NCBI RefSeq assembly: GCF_003254475.1
Contig: NZ_QFYQ01000003.1
Location: 38,342 to 102,341, forward strand
Reading direction: 5' to 3'
DNA: 64,000 nucleotides
Source of the DNA: Phenylobacterium soli
Lineage (GTDB): Bacteria; Pseudomonadota; Alphaproteobacteria; Caulobacterales; Caulobacteraceae
Shown here: positions 35,181 to 43,181 of the stretch, one piece after another
How positions within the stretch are numbered: position 1 is the stretch's first letter
Layout: each line of letters opens with the position of its first letter
Notes under the pieces: generated by a model
Told to the model about the DNA's origin: nothing
Databases searched by the model: none
What the model saw: the letters and a program-made list of their open reading frames with translations, nothing else
Position numbers and translations under genes: made by a program

Positions 35181-35441
35181 ATGATCATGTGGGTTCGTGT
35201 CGCGGGCGTCCTGGCGCTCACCTGGGCGGCCCTGGGCTGCCTCGACTACTTCGGCGTGACCGCCCTCCTCGGGGGACGAACGGGAGACGACGCGGTGCAT
35301 CACGAAGCGCAGCAGACCTGGGCGCGCGACCTCTTCTGGTTCGCCATCTTCGCCGTCGTCATGGCCACGGCCCTGCTCGCCGCGGCGCGCCGCGGCGCCG
35401 GCCACCTCAAGCGCGCGCTCGGCTCGCGTCCGGCCGCCTAG
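35181..35441 (+). CDS. Small membrane protein, 86 aa
   Basis: Two hydrophobic helices (about 4-31 and 47-68) with a polar loop between them (GGRTGDDAVHHEAQQTWARD) and a basic C-terminus. No family recognised. The stop overlaps the convergent glycosyltransferase stop by four bases. A TTGACG-like -35 lies about 60 bp upstream. Confidence 0.55.
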   Translation: MIMWVRVAGVLALTWAALGCLDYFGVTALLGGRTGDDAVHHEAQQTWARDLFWFAIFAVVMATALLAAARRGAGHLKRALGSRPAA

Positions 35442-36409
35442 TCCAGGGGCCCGTTCTTCAGCCGCGCGCCCGGCGCGAACTCCATCCAGAACGCCTCCAG
35501 CTCCTGACGGAAGGCCGCGTAGGACCACTGGCGCGCGGTCTCGAAGCCCGCCTCGCGGCGGCGCTTCAGCTCCGGCCCGTCGGCCTTCACGACCTCGGCG
35601 GCGCTCGCCAGGGCGTCGACGGCGGCGATGCAATCCTCGTCCGGAACCCAGAATCCGTTGTCGGCGGTGGCGAAGGACAGGCCGCCGACGCCGAGGAACC
35701 CGCTGCAGACGCAGCCCGCCGCCATGGCCTCGAGCGGCGTCATCCCCAGGCTCTCGAACCGGCTGTGGGAGAGGAACAGGGTCGAGCCGGCGAAGGCCGC
35801 GGCGACCGCCGTCTCGGGCTGGTTCTCGAGCTCCAGCCACGGCAGGCCGGCGTGGGCCGGATGCAGGCGGGGGAACAGGGAGCGGATCACCTCGTGCTCG
35901 GACGGGCGCTTGCGCGGCGAAGCGACGATGCGGTCGGCGCGGGCCCCGCCGGGCTTGAACACCCGCTCGTCGGCGAAGGCGCGGACCTGGCGCACCTCGG
36001 CCCGAGGATAGACGCGGCGCAGGACGTCGGCGGCGACCGGGCTGACGGTTATCAGCGCCGGGAAGGTGTCGGCCGGATAGGCGTCGACGAGGGGCATGCC
36101 GAGGCGGGCGAAGTTGAACTGGTTCTGGACGAAGACGACGATCCGGCAGGGCTGCGTGGCGAACTGGCGCAGGGATCCGGTGGCGTCGTCGGGCAGGACG
36201 ATGGCGTGGCGCTCGACGTTGATCGCTTCGTCAATGGCGATCGGCGCGCGGTGGGAGAACCAGGCCGGCAGCGCGTTCTGACGACCGGTGTAGGCGTAGG
36301 CGTCGAAGCCGAGGTCGCGCAGGGTGTCGACGTGGCGGAGGATCATCTTGTGACCGCCCATCAGCCCGCCGCCCGAATAGAACGCGTAGACGATCTTGTT
36401 CAGCATCAC
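35438..36409 (-). CDS. Glycosyltransferase, GT4-like
   Basis: 323 residues. N-terminal YSGGGLMGGHKMILRHVDTLRDLGFDAY is the GT-B glycine-rich acceptor loop, and SHSRFESLGMTPLEAMAAGCV is the donor-binding E-x7-E region of GT4 enzymes. The NDP-sugar donor and acceptor are unknown; cytoplasmic, perhaps for a surface polysaccharide. ATG 36409 or the next Met (36406) can be the start. No other glycan genes adjoin it. Confidence 0.8.
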   Translation of the reverse strand: MMLNKIVYAFYSGGGLMGGHKMILRHVDTLRDLGFDAYAYTGRQNALPAWFSHRAPIAIDEAINVERHAIVLPDDATGSLRQFATQPCRIVVFVQNQFNFARLGMPLVDAYPADTFPALITVSPVAADVLRRVYPRAEVRQVRAFADERVFKPGGARADRIVASPRKRPSEHEVIRSLFPRLHPAHAGLPWLELENQPETAVAAAFAGSTLFLSHSRFESLGMTPLEAMAAGCVCSGFLGVGGLSFATADNGFWVPDEDCIAAVDALASAAEVVKADGPELKRRREAGFETARQWSYAAFRQELEAFWMEFAPGARLKNGPLD

Positions 36410-36496
36410 TCCCCCGCGCCAGACCCGACGTCTGGCCGGCGGGCATATCTGCGGCGTCGCGCCGGGTGACGCAAGGCCGCGCGCGCGGCGGACGGG

Positions 36497-37384
36497 TCAG
36501 GTCGCCGGCGAGGCCGTCAGGGCGTCGGCGAGGTGGGCGAGCTTGTCGGGGTTGCGGACCATGTAGACCGCCGCGACCCGGCCCTCGGCGTCCGGCTCGA
36601 CGGCGACAGTCGCCGGGCCGTCCTCGAGCTGCATGACGACGCCAGGCGCGCCGTTGATCCAGGCCAGCTCCAGGCTGCGGGGGTTGAGCGCCCCGCCCCG
36701 CCAGCGCAGGCCGCGGAACAGCGAAAGGACGTCCTCCCGCCCCACCAGGACCCGCAGGGCCGCCTTGCGCTTGCCGCCGCCGTCGGAGACCAGCACCGCA
36801 TCCTCGGCGAGGAGCTCGGAGAGGCCCGTGAGGTCGGCGCGGGAGGACGCCTCCATGAAGGCGGCGGCCAGGGCCAGGGCGCGGTCCTGGCTGACCGAGA
36901 AGCGTGGGCGCGCGTCGCGGACGTGCTCGCGGGCGCGGCTGGCGAGCTGGCGCACCGCCGCCTCGCTGCGGCCGAGGGTCTTTGCCACCGCGCCATAGTC
37001 CTCGTCGAAGACGTCGTGCAGGAGGAAGACCGCGCGCTCCAGCGGCGAGAGCCGCTCCAGGGCCAAGAGGAAGGCCACCGAGACGTCCTCGGCCCGCTCG
37101 ACGGGATCGTTGGTCAGGGGTTCGACCATCGGCTCGGGCAACCAGGGGCCGCGGTAGTGGGCGCGCTCGGCCTTGGCGGCGCGCAGGCGGTCAATCGAGA
37201 GGCGGGTGGCGGCGCGGACCAGCCAGGCGGCCGGGTCGGCGACGTCGTCCGGCGCGCGGGTCCAGCGAATCCAGGCGTCCTGCACCACGTCGTCGGCCTC
37301 GGCGACGGAGCCCAGCATGCGATAGGCCAGCCGCTTCAGGCGCGGCCGCTGGCCTTCGAAGGCGGCGGTGCGGTCCATGGCCAT
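36497..37384 (-). CDS. ECF41-type RNA polymerase sigma factor (SigJ-like)
   Basis: 295 residues. Sigma2 domain (LAYRMLGSVAEADDVVQDAWIRW), the ECF41 linker motif (GPWLPEP), sigma4 (LSPLERAVFLLHDVFDEDYGAVAKTLGRSEAAVRQL), then a SnoaL-like C-terminal domain ending with the diagnostic NPDKL motif. ECF41 sigmas have no anti-sigma factor; the SnoaL extension modulates activity, and they normally control an adjacent carboxymuconolactone decarboxylase, oxidoreductase or epimerase gene, as is seen here upstream. Confidence 0.9.
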   Translation of the reverse strand: MAMDRTAAFEGQRPRLKRLAYRMLGSVAEADDVVQDAWIRWTRAPDDVADPAAWLVRAATRLSIDRLRAAKAERAHYRGPWLPEPMVEPLTNDPVERAEDVSVAFLLALERLSPLERAVFLLHDVFDEDYGAVAKTLGRSEAAVRQLASRAREHVRDARPRFSVSQDRALALAAAFMEASSRADLTGLSELLAEDAVLVSDGGGKRKAALRVLVGREDVLSLFRGLRWRGGALNPRSLELAWINGAPGVVMQLEDGPATVAVEPDAEGRVAAVYMVRNPDKLAHLADALTASPAT

Positions 37385-37388
37385 GAGC

Positions 37389-37940
37389 CTACGCCGCCTC
37401 GGCCAGATGTGCGACCGGCGCGGCGACGCCGCCCACCACGACCTTGGAGCAGGCCTTGCCGTAGCCGAGGGCGTACTTCAGCGTCGGGTACATCCGCCCG
37501 GTGGTGATCGACATGGAAATGGCCACCAGGCCCGCCTGGCCCCAGCGCCTGACGATCTCGTCGCGCAGCGGATCGGCCGCCTCCATGTCGCGGGCGATGC
37601 TGGCCCGGGCGAAGCTGAAGGCGAGCGCTGCGTCCGGCCCCATGGCCGCCTCGTCGCCGGCCAAGATGGCGCGCAGCACTTCGGGCCGGGCGCCGCCCGC
37701 GGCGGCCATGTCGACGCCGATCTGGGTGCAGGGGCCGCAGTCCTCGACCAGGGTGGCGACGACGCCGGCGGCGGCGAGCGCCTCGGGCGGGGCGGCCTTG
37801 CGATCGACCAGTCCGGTCACGAAGCCGAACCTGAGGAAGGTCTTCGGGCTGGCGGCCAGCACCGCGCGCATGTAGCTCGCGTCATAGCCCCACTGGCGTT
37901 CGAGGCGGTCGATCTGGCGGTTAAGCAAGGCCTTGAGCAT
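37389..37940 (-). CDS. Carboxymuconolactone decarboxylase/AhpD-like protein, ECF41 target
   Basis: 183 residues with the AhpD-type redox motif C68-G-P-C71 in VEDCGPCTQIGVDMAAAGG. It lies between a small membrane protein and the ECF41 sigma gene in one operon (4-bp gap to the sigma gene). CMD-family proteins are the standard ECF41 regulon member. Either peroxidase/disulfide-reductase or decarboxylase-type chemistry is possible; the CxxC favours redox. Confidence 0.85.
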   Translation of the reverse strand: MLKALLNRQIDRLERQWGYDASYMRAVLAASPKTFLRFGFVTGLVDRKAAPPEALAAAGVVATLVEDCGPCTQIGVDMAAAGGARPEVLRAILAGDEAAMGPDAALAFSFARASIARDMEAADPLRDEIVRRWGQAGLVAISMSITTGRMYPTLKYALGYGKACSKVVVGGVAAPVAHLAEAA

Positions 37941-38334
37941 GGCGGACCTCCGGTTGGCTGTGAGGTGCGCCCCAGACCGTCAGGCCGAGGGCGATGAAGG
38001 CGGGAAGAAAGACGCCGGCGAAGTCGCGGGCGAGGTCGGCGAAGGGCCGAGTTCCGCAGACCGCGTCGAAGACGTGAATCGCCGCGTGCAGCGTGAGGAA
38101 CCCGGCGGCGGCGGCGAGCGCCGACCAGCCGAGGCGCGGCTTCAGGGCGAACCCGGCGTGGGCGAGGCCGCAGACCAGGTAGGCCGCGCCGATGTCCCGG
38201 ACGAAATGCGGGTTGTAGGGGCCGGTGGCGGTGACGCCCGGCACGACGCCGTACCACCAGAGCCCGGCGGACAGCATGACGAGGCCGTTGCCGCCGAGGA
38301 TCGCGGTCTGCAGCCAGGCGAGGATCCGAACCAT
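37921..38334 (-). CDS. Membrane protein in the ECF41 operon, 137 aa
   Basis: Four hydrophobic helices with VPGVTATGPYNPHFVRDIGAAYLVCGLA and a late HAAIHVFD. The same kind of small membrane protein often accompanies CMD genes. It overlaps the CMD gene by 20 bp, so it is the first gene of the three-gene unit. Function unknown. Confidence 0.65.
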   Translation of the reverse strand: MVRILAWLQTAILGGNGLVMLSAGLWWYGVVPGVTATGPYNPHFVRDIGAAYLVCGLAHAGFALKPRLGWSALAAAAGFLTLHAAIHVFDAVCGTRPFADLARDFAGVFLPAFIALGLTVWGAPHSQPEVRHAQGLA

Positions 38335-38447
38335 CCGATAGCCCTCCCGATGGGGGTTTCGGGGCTAGGACGGATCGGCCCGACGGGTTGTGACACGGAC
38401 GGCGATCGGACCGCGAAAAGCCCTTCTGCCTCTTCCTCGGCTTCTTC

Positions 38448-39140
38448 CTAGGTGAGGCCGCGGACCCAGGCGGGGAGGTGGGCGATGGTATCGAGTTCGG
38501 CGAAGCGGGGGTGCGCCCTGGGCGAGTCGGCCATCTCGTGGGCCCAGGTCAGCGGATAGGGCACGTGGGCGGCGTAGGCGCCCGCCTCGAGGGCGGGAAG
38601 GATGTCCGAACGCACCGAGTTGCCGCACATCACGCCCTGGGCCGCGCCCGTGCCGTGGCGGGCGAAGACCCGCTCGTAGGTGGAGGCGTCCTTTTCGGAG
38701 ACGATCTCCACGGCCACGAAGAGGTCGCCGAGGCCCGAGGCGGCGAGCTTCTGCTCCTGGTGCAGCAGGTCGCCCTTGGTGATCAGCACGAGCCGGTAGT
38801 CCTTGGAGAGCTCGGCCAGCGCCTGGTCGACGCCCGGCAGGGGTTCGACCGGATGGCCCAGCATCTCGCGCCCGGCGGCGAGGATCTCGGCGATGATCCG
38901 CGAGGGCGCCTCGTTGCCGGTGAGCTCCATGGCCGTCTCGATCATCGACAGGGTGAAACCCTTCACCCCGTAGCCATAGAGCGAGAGATTCCGCCGCTCG
39001 ACCTCGGCCAGCTTGGCCTCGAGGATTTCCGGCGCGGCGATGTCACTCATCAGCGACCGGAAGCGGTCCTGGGTGAGGCGAAAGATCGACTCGTTGTGCC
39101 AAAGAGTATCATCTGCATCAAATCCGATGGTTGTGATCAT
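38448..39140 (-). CDS. HAD-superfamily hydrolase
   Basis: 230 residues from the ATG at 39140. HAD motifs: I in TIGFDADDTLW, II in LVLITKGD, III/IV in a Lys-containing VSEKDAS and GNSVRSDILPALEAG. An alpha-helical C1 cap follows motif I. A phosphatase of unknown substrate. It is the last host gene before the prophage; only 31 bp separate its start from the divergent HNH gene, so its native promoter has probably been replaced. Two TCACTTGCG copies lie in that gap. Confidence 0.85.
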   Translation of the reverse strand: MITTIGFDADDTLWHNESIFRLTQDRFRSLMSDIAAPEILEAKLAEVERRNLSLYGYGVKGFTLSMIETAMELTGNEAPSRIIAEILAAGREMLGHPVEPLPGVDQALAELSKDYRLVLITKGDLLHQEQKLAASGLGDLFVAVEIVSEKDASTYERVFARHGTGAAQGVMCGNSVRSDILPALEAGAYAAHVPYPLTWAHEMADSPRAHPRFAELDTIAHLPAWVRGLT

Positions 39141-39171
39141 CACTTGCGGGTCACTTGCGCTGTGGTGGGGT

Positions 39172-39846
39172 ATGCCGGCGGCCAGAGATCTAACCGGACT
39201 TCGCTTTGGACGACTTGTCGCGATCCGACTAGACGGACATTTCGGGCGAGCCAGAGCGTGGTTGTGTCGGTGCGATTGCGGCGTCGAACTCCGCGTTCGC
39301 ATGGGGTGCCTCGTCACCGGCAACACGCGAAGCTGTGGCTGCTATTCGCGGGAGCGAGCCTCGGAGACGGCCAAGCGGGTTAAGCGGGTGCACGGGATGA
39401 AAGGCACGCCAGAGCACAACATCTGGAGTTCAATGCGCGCGCGTTGCCACGATGCCCGCAACCCGAAATACGCCCGGTGGGGAGGTCGCGGGATAAGGGT
39501 CTGCGAGCGGTGGCAAAGCTTCGAGGCGTTCCTCGCCGACATGGGGCCCCGACCTGGGCCGGGATACTCGCTGGATCGCATCGACAACAACGGCGACTAC
39601 GAGCCTGGCAATTGCCGGTGGGCTACGGCTAAGGAGCAAGCCTCCAACACCCGCCGAAATAGATATGTGGAACTCTCCGGAGAGCGGATGACGCTATCGG
39701 AGTTTCTGCGGCGATATGGGCTGGGCGATCGCTCAGTCCGCGTGAAGCTGGCGCTGGGAATGACAGCAGAGCAGATCGTCGCAAGGGTCCGACGCCCTCG
39801 CATGACAAACGCCGAGGCGGCGGCCCTCGCTCGCTCAATCAGCTAA
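39172..39846 (+). CDS. HNH endonuclease, phage/homing type
   Basis: 224 residues from the ATG at 39172. The N-terminus DLTGLRFGRLVAIR and the Cys sets CRCDCG and SCGC form the small zinc module common in phage HNH/AP2-type proteins. The catalytic part is YSLDRIDNNGDYEPGNCRWATAKEQASNTR, with the usual Asp/Asn arrangement. The C-terminal helical DNA-binding segment (MTLSEFLRRYGLGDRSVRVKLALG) follows. Opposite in strand to the rest of the phage and lower in GC, as for mobile homing genes. Confidence 0.8.
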   Translation: MPAARDLTGLRFGRLVAIRLDGHFGRARAWLCRCDCGVELRVRMGCLVTGNTRSCGCYSRERASETAKRVKRVHGMKGTPEHNIWSSMRARCHDARNPKYARWGGRGIRVCERWQSFEAFLADMGPRPGPGYSLDRIDNNGDYEPGNCRWATAKEQASNTRRNRYVELSGERMTLSEFLRRYGLGDRSVRVKLALGMTAEQIVARVRRPRMTNAEAAALARSIS

Positions 39847-39847
39847 C

Positions 39848-39958
39848 ATCTATTTCAGCGCCACAGACGCTCAGATCACGGCAAGGCTGGACAGGGAAGA
39901 AGCACGAAGGGTGGCGGTTAATATCGCACGGTTGCCGGATTTGCTGAGGAAGGAGTGA
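39848..39958 (+). pseudogene. Possible 3' remnant of a gene behind the HNH gene
   Basis: Frame 2 reads as a protein-like tail, SATDAQITARLDREEARRVA followed by an LPDLLRKE end, and stops at TGA 39956-39958, but it has no start codon or ribosome site and fades into the HNH gene upstream. It could be what remains of a gene cut by HNH insertion. The following bases to 40127 show no gene. Confidence 0.3.
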
Positions 39959-40127
39959 GCTGCGGAGAACGGCCCGGCCGAACCTTCAGCGCCAGCGAGA
40001 TCGGGTTCAGCGGCCCCGTTTCCGGTTTGAGTCCGCCCCTCGCTCCCCGCCACCCAGTAAACCAGATGGCCGTGTCTATGGCGCCGCTCCGCAGCACTGA
40101 CTCTTATAACGAATCCAACGCTCTAGA

Positions 40128-40694
40128 TCAACGAAAACCGTTGCCTTCCGGGGTGTTTTTGCTAGTATGGGGCGTCCCGTTTACCTTCTCTCTAGCCTCG
40201 TCGTAGAGCCTGACGACACGCTGGTAGGCGTCCCACCCTCTCAGGCATTCGGCCGAGTTGCCGTCGATCCCGGCGAGGGCGTCAGCGGCCGAAATTGCGG
40301 GCTGATCCGCAGGCTTTCCGGCAAGGGTGGGATCGTCGGGCAAACCAAGGCCGGCGTTGTAGTTCCGCACCCAGCCAGCGCCGAGCACAACGTCAGCAGC
40401 AGAGCCTTTCGGGACATCGGCGGGAATCCTCTGGATGATGGTCTTGGTTCGGGTGACGATGCGGGCTTGAGCCTCGGTGGCGTCAGATCCAGCCTTGGCG
40501 GCGTTCGCGGCGAGCTGGCCGGAGAGCTGCTTGGCGCGGGCTTCGGCCTTGGCGACGCGGGCTTGCCACACGGCCCGCTCATCTCCCCTCCCCTTGGCGT
40601 ACTGGTGGTGAGACCAGAAGCCGAGGGCGAGGAGGATCAGGAGGGCGGCGGCGAGTTGGAGGCGGAAGCGGGAGAGGAGGGCGACGGCGATCAA
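40128..40694 (-). CDS. Rz: Inner-membrane spanin (Rz-like)
   Basis: 188 residues from TTG 40694, which overlaps the stop of the upstream gene (TTGA). One N-terminal membrane anchor (LQLAAALLILLALGFW) and a long charged helix (AVWQARVAKAEARAKQLSGQLAANAA) that should be a periplasmic coiled coil. It encloses a lipoprotein gene in another frame, the hallmark of i-spanin/o-spanin pairs. Together they disrupt the outer membrane at the last step of lysis. Confidence 0.8.
   Translation of the reverse strand: MIAVALLSRFRLQLAAALLILLALGFWSHHQYAKGRGDERAVWQARVAKAEARAKQLSGQLAANAAKAGSDATEAQARIVTRTKTIIQRIPADVPKGSAADVVLGAGWVRNYNAGLGLPDDPTLAGKPADQPAISAADALAGIDGNSAECLRGWDAYQRVVRLYDEAREKVNGTPHTSKNTPEGNGFR
40241..40417 (-). 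CDS. Rz1: Outer-membrane spanin (Rz1-like lipoprotein) nested in Rz
   Basis: 58 residues, wholly inside the Rz gene in a different frame. The ATG at 40417 follows AGAGGA by nine bases. The signal MSRKALLLTLCSALAGC ends in a lipobox; the short mature part is Pro-rich (PTIPPLPESLRISPQFRPL), as in lambda Rz1. It would be an outer-membrane lipoprotein that contacts Rz across the periplasm. Confidence 0.8.
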   Translation of the reverse strand: MSRKALLLTLCSALAGCGTTTPALVCPTIPPLPESLRISPQFRPLTPSPGSTATRPNA

Positions 40695-40900
40695 AGCGTA
40701 TCGACCTCGATTGCGACCGGCTGCGGGGCCGCCCCCATCATCGACACCTTGACCGGAAAACCGGCCGCAAGAAGCGCTAGCTCCTCCGCGTCCGGCTTCC
40801 AATAGGTCGAAATGAACCCGTCGCCTCTTGCCGCTGGCAGGTCATCGCAGCCAGCCAGCGAGAACACGACGTCGCACGCCGAGGTTCGGATCGGCGTCAT
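40691..40900 (-). CDS. Phage hypothetical protein, 69 aa
   Basis: Contains GFISTYWKPDAEELALLAAGFPVKV, a pattern I associate with short phage proteins of unknown role (a predicted beta-strand core after SLAGCDDLPAARGDG). ATG overlaps the stop of the Acb2-like gene (ATGA) and its TGA overlaps the Rz start, so translation is coupled in this cassette. Confidence 0.65.
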   Translation of the reverse strand: MTPIRTSACDVVFSLAGCDDLPAARGDGFISTYWKPDAEELALLAAGFPVKVSMMGAAPQPVAIEVDTL

Positions 40901-41124
40901 GCGGTGATGTGCTTAACCGCCCACATCACGGCTTCCTCGATCTTGGTCTTGGCGAGCGACAGTTCACGGCTCGCGCCAATGTCCTCGACCAGATCGTGGA
41001 ACTTCAGACCCTCATCCTTGATGGCCTGCATCTGCGCCTTCTCGGCGTCGCTCAGAACTCGGTACGCGTGGCGCATGACGTTGTTCACGGTGCGCTCATC
41101 AGAGGTGGAATCGACAGTCGCCAT
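40897..41124 (-). CDS. Acb2/Tad1-type hairpin protein, predicted cyclic-nucleotide sponge
   Basis: 75 residues from the ATG at 41124. After a short variable N-terminus the core has YRVLSDAEKAQMQAIKDEG, a turn, and SRELSLAKTKIEEAVMWAVK, which is the two-helix pattern of the Acb2/Tad1 hairpin domain. Characterised members bind cyclic di- or trinucleotides (Acb2) or gcADPR (Tad1) and so block CBASS or Thoeris defence. The longer frame to 41166 adds an unlikely extension. Ligand cannot be told from sequence. It sits inside the lysis/accessory cassette. Confidence 0.7.
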   Translation of the reverse strand: MATVDSTSDERTVNNVMRHAYRVLSDAEKAQMQAIKDEGLKFHDLVEDIGASRELSLAKTKIEEAVMWAVKHITA

Positions 41125-41196
41125 TTCGGGTCTCCTGCTGGCGTTTTTGACTTCGAAGAATCCCACGGCAGCGCTTGAAAGTCCAGCATTTTCATG

Positions 41197-41340
41197 CTAC
41201 GAAGTAGGCGCTTTCGGTGGATACCCAATCCCCGCCAACCACTTCCTGTTCAGCCATTGCTTCATCAGGACGGCCATCAGGACCACGAGCCCCGCAAGGC
41301 TCGCGATCCAGAAGCCAAGGCCGAGGATGATGGCGCTCAT
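41197..41340 (-). CDS. Small single-span membrane protein, 47 aa
   Basis: ATG 41340 overlaps the endolysin stop (ATGA). One hydrophobic helix (LGFWIASLAGLVVLMAVLM) and a basic tail with WLNRKWLAGIGYPP. It might assist lysis (holin, antiholin) or be unrelated. Not otherwise recognised. Confidence 0.55.
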   Translation of the reverse strand: MSAIILGLGFWIASLAGLVVLMAVLMKQWLNRKWLAGIGYPPKAPTS

Positions 41341-41816
41341 CGCAGACCCCTCTCGCAGAGCGCCTGTTCCTCGGCTCTCCTGGCGACCAGACCGGGCAGC
41401 TTCTTCTTTCCAGCGAAGACGTAGAGCCTCAGCGCTCCACACGCCTCTCCCAAGCGGCCGGCGCGCGCTAGCTGCGCCACCCGCGAAGCGCAGAAACCCG
41501 CGCTGCCGATGTTGTACGAAAAGGACAGGAACGCGGCTCGCGTATCGGTCGGCAGGTTCTCAGGCAGACAGTGGGCGACTTCCAGGCCGTGTTGAACGAG
41601 CGCCTGGGCCGTCATCTGCTCGCATTGCTCGTCGGTATAGGTCTTGCCCGCCACAACCCCCTTCGTCACCCCGGCACAGGCCGTAGGGATCTCTACCGGG
41701 TCGCTGTAGGTCTTCGTGACCCAGCCCTCGCGATTGACCACCAGCGGCGCAGCGATGGCGGCCGATGCGAAGACCGCCGCCATGACGCCCGCGGCTTTCT
41801 GGCCCCGGCTAGCCAT
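41337..41816 (-). CDS. SAR endolysin, GH24 lysozyme
   Basis: 159 residues. The N-terminal segment (AAGVMAAVFASAAIAAPLVV) is weakly hydrophobic, Ala/Gly-rich and uncleaved, as in signal-anchor-release endolysins. The catalytic triad E30, D39 and T45 (NREGWVTKTYSDPVEIPTACAG) has the spacing of T4 lysozyme E11-D20-T26. Cys residues (C47, C60 region, C83, C108) may control activation by disulfide exchange. It cuts peptidoglycan after release from the membrane. Confidence 0.9.
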   Translation of the reverse strand: MASRGQKAAGVMAAVFASAAIAAPLVVNREGWVTKTYSDPVEIPTACAGVTKGVVAGKTYTDEQCEQMTAQALVQHGLEVAHCLPENLPTDTRAAFLSFSYNIGSAGFCASRVAQLARAGRLGEACGALRLYVFAGKKKLPGLVARRAEEQALCERGLR

Positions 41817-42075
41817 TCGGAGGCCGCTCCGAGGACGAGGCGAGGCCCAGCATGGCCCCTACGCTCGTCAGGATCGCCGCTAGCCCCAGCGCAAAGCTCT
41901 GGAAGTCCATGGGCGAGTGATTGATCGCCACGCTATGGATCGGGAGCCAGAGGTATTCCACCGTGCCCGCGAGCGCGATCATGCGCTTGGCGTCCAAGGT
42001 CTCGTTGTCGCGCTCCGTGACCAGATGCCTCAGCCAGGCGGGGAATAGCCAGCCCTTGATGCGCTGCCAGATCAT
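41809..42075 (-). CDS. Putative holin-like membrane protein, 88 aa
   Basis: ATG 42075 overlaps the metallophosphoesterase stop. An amphipathic, Trp-rich start (IWQRIKGWLFPAWLRHLV), a middle hydrophobic stretch and a C-terminal helix (SFALGLAAILTSVGAMLGLA). Its place directly before the endolysin and its small size fit a holin or pinholin; I cannot assign a holin class. Confidence 0.5.
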   Translation of the reverse strand: MIWQRIKGWLFPAWLRHLVTERDNETLDAKRMIALAGTVEYLWLPIHSVAINHSPMDFQSFALGLAAILTSVGAMLGLASSSERPPNG

Positions 42076-43181
42076 GCGGCCCTCCTGTCCGCGCCATCGC
42101 CCGAGTAGCGGTCGCGAAGGCGCAGCATCGAGATCGCCTCGAAGTCCACGATCTGGCCGCCCCAGACGGTCAGCATCAGACAGCCCCACCACCAGCCCCC
42201 CGGCCCGGTCATGGCGTAGGACTCGTATTCTCCCCAGGGCAGCGCGCACCCCGCCTGGATGACGCTGATGCGCTCCTGGTGGCCCATCTTGGCGTCGTTG
42301 AAGACCTGAAGCTGATGAGTGTGCCCGTGGACCAGGGCGGAGGTCAGCATGGCCCCGGCGCGGTGTGTGGCGGTCTTGCCCCCCATCGGGCGCCCCATGC
42401 CGTTGATCGGTGCGTGGGTGAACGCTACGCCCTCGACATAGGCCAGCTCACCGAAGGGGCGCTCCCGCCAGCCGAATTGCAGCAAGTGCTCGGCGTAGGT
42501 GTGGGTATGCGTCCCCTCGCTCTCGGGGTGCTCGTTCTCGAAGGCCCAGAGGCGCTGTTCGTGGTTGCCGCGGGTCTTGATCCGCTTGGGCTTCCAGTCC
42601 GCCGCCCTGCCCGCCTCGAAGGCTTGAAGGCTGGCAAGGTGGTTGTCCAGATCGGCCCGAATGGATGGCTTCAGGCGGCCTCTTAGGGTATCGTTCTTGT
42701 CGTGGCGCGAGCAGCTATCGAACGTGCCCGCATCGCCCAGATCGACCACAACGGACGGCCGGCGCTCGGAGCCCAGGCGTGCTATCCACGTCGTGCAGGC
42801 CAGGCGGTGCTCGTGCCGGGGGTCGTTGTGTCGGTCGGGGATCACCAGCACTTGCACAGGCTCGCCGCTCGGGACCGCGAGGGACGGCTCTGGCGCGGGG
42901 GCCTCCCGCAGCATCACGCTCGGGGTGGGCTGCTGGGGTCGGGCCGGCCGGTAAAGCGTCCAGTCCGGCTCCAGCCCGTAGTTCTTCCTCGCCGCCTCGA
43001 CCCGGTTGGCGAAGGCATGGACGGTGTTGATCCAGCCGTCTTCCAGGGCCTGTCTTGCGGCGGCCTCGACGGCTGACTTTCCCCCCCCGAACCCCAGGGG
43101 AACACATCCGGCGCGTAGCTGGGCCTCGACGCGGGCGACGGCCTCTTCGGCAAGCTCCCTGCGGAGCGGGGGGGTGGGCAT
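42072..43181 (-). CDS. Calcineurin-like metallophosphoesterase with N-terminal helical domain
   Basis: 369 residues. The N-terminal ~75 residues are a helix-turn-helix-like segment (SAVEAAARQALEDGWINTVHAFANRV). The phosphoesterase core shows metal-ligand motifs IPDRHNDP, VDLGDAGTFDS, TRGNHEQR and VHGHTHQ. Phage homologs of this kind occur in alphaproteobacterial phages with no known substrate (nucleic acid, cyclic nucleotide or protein phosphate are possible). Being next to an Acb2-like gene it could also act on a nucleotide messenger, but that is speculation. Confidence 0.8.
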   Translation of the reverse strand: MPTPPLRRELAEEAVARVEAQLRAGCVPLGFGGGKSAVEAAARQALEDGWINTVHAFANRVEAARKNYGLEPDWTLYRPARPQQPTPSVMLREAPAPEPSLAVPSGEPVQVLVIPDRHNDPRHEHRLACTTWIARLGSERRPSVVVDLGDAGTFDSCSRHDKNDTLRGRLKPSIRADLDNHLASLQAFEAGRAADWKPKRIKTRGNHEQRLWAFENEHPESEGTHTHTYAEHLLQFGWRERPFGELAYVEGVAFTHAPINGMGRPMGGKTATHRAGAMLTSALVHGHTHQLQVFNDAKMGHQERISVIQAGCALPWGEYESYAMTGPGGWWWGCLMLTVWGGQIVDFEAISMLRLRDRYSGDGADRRAA

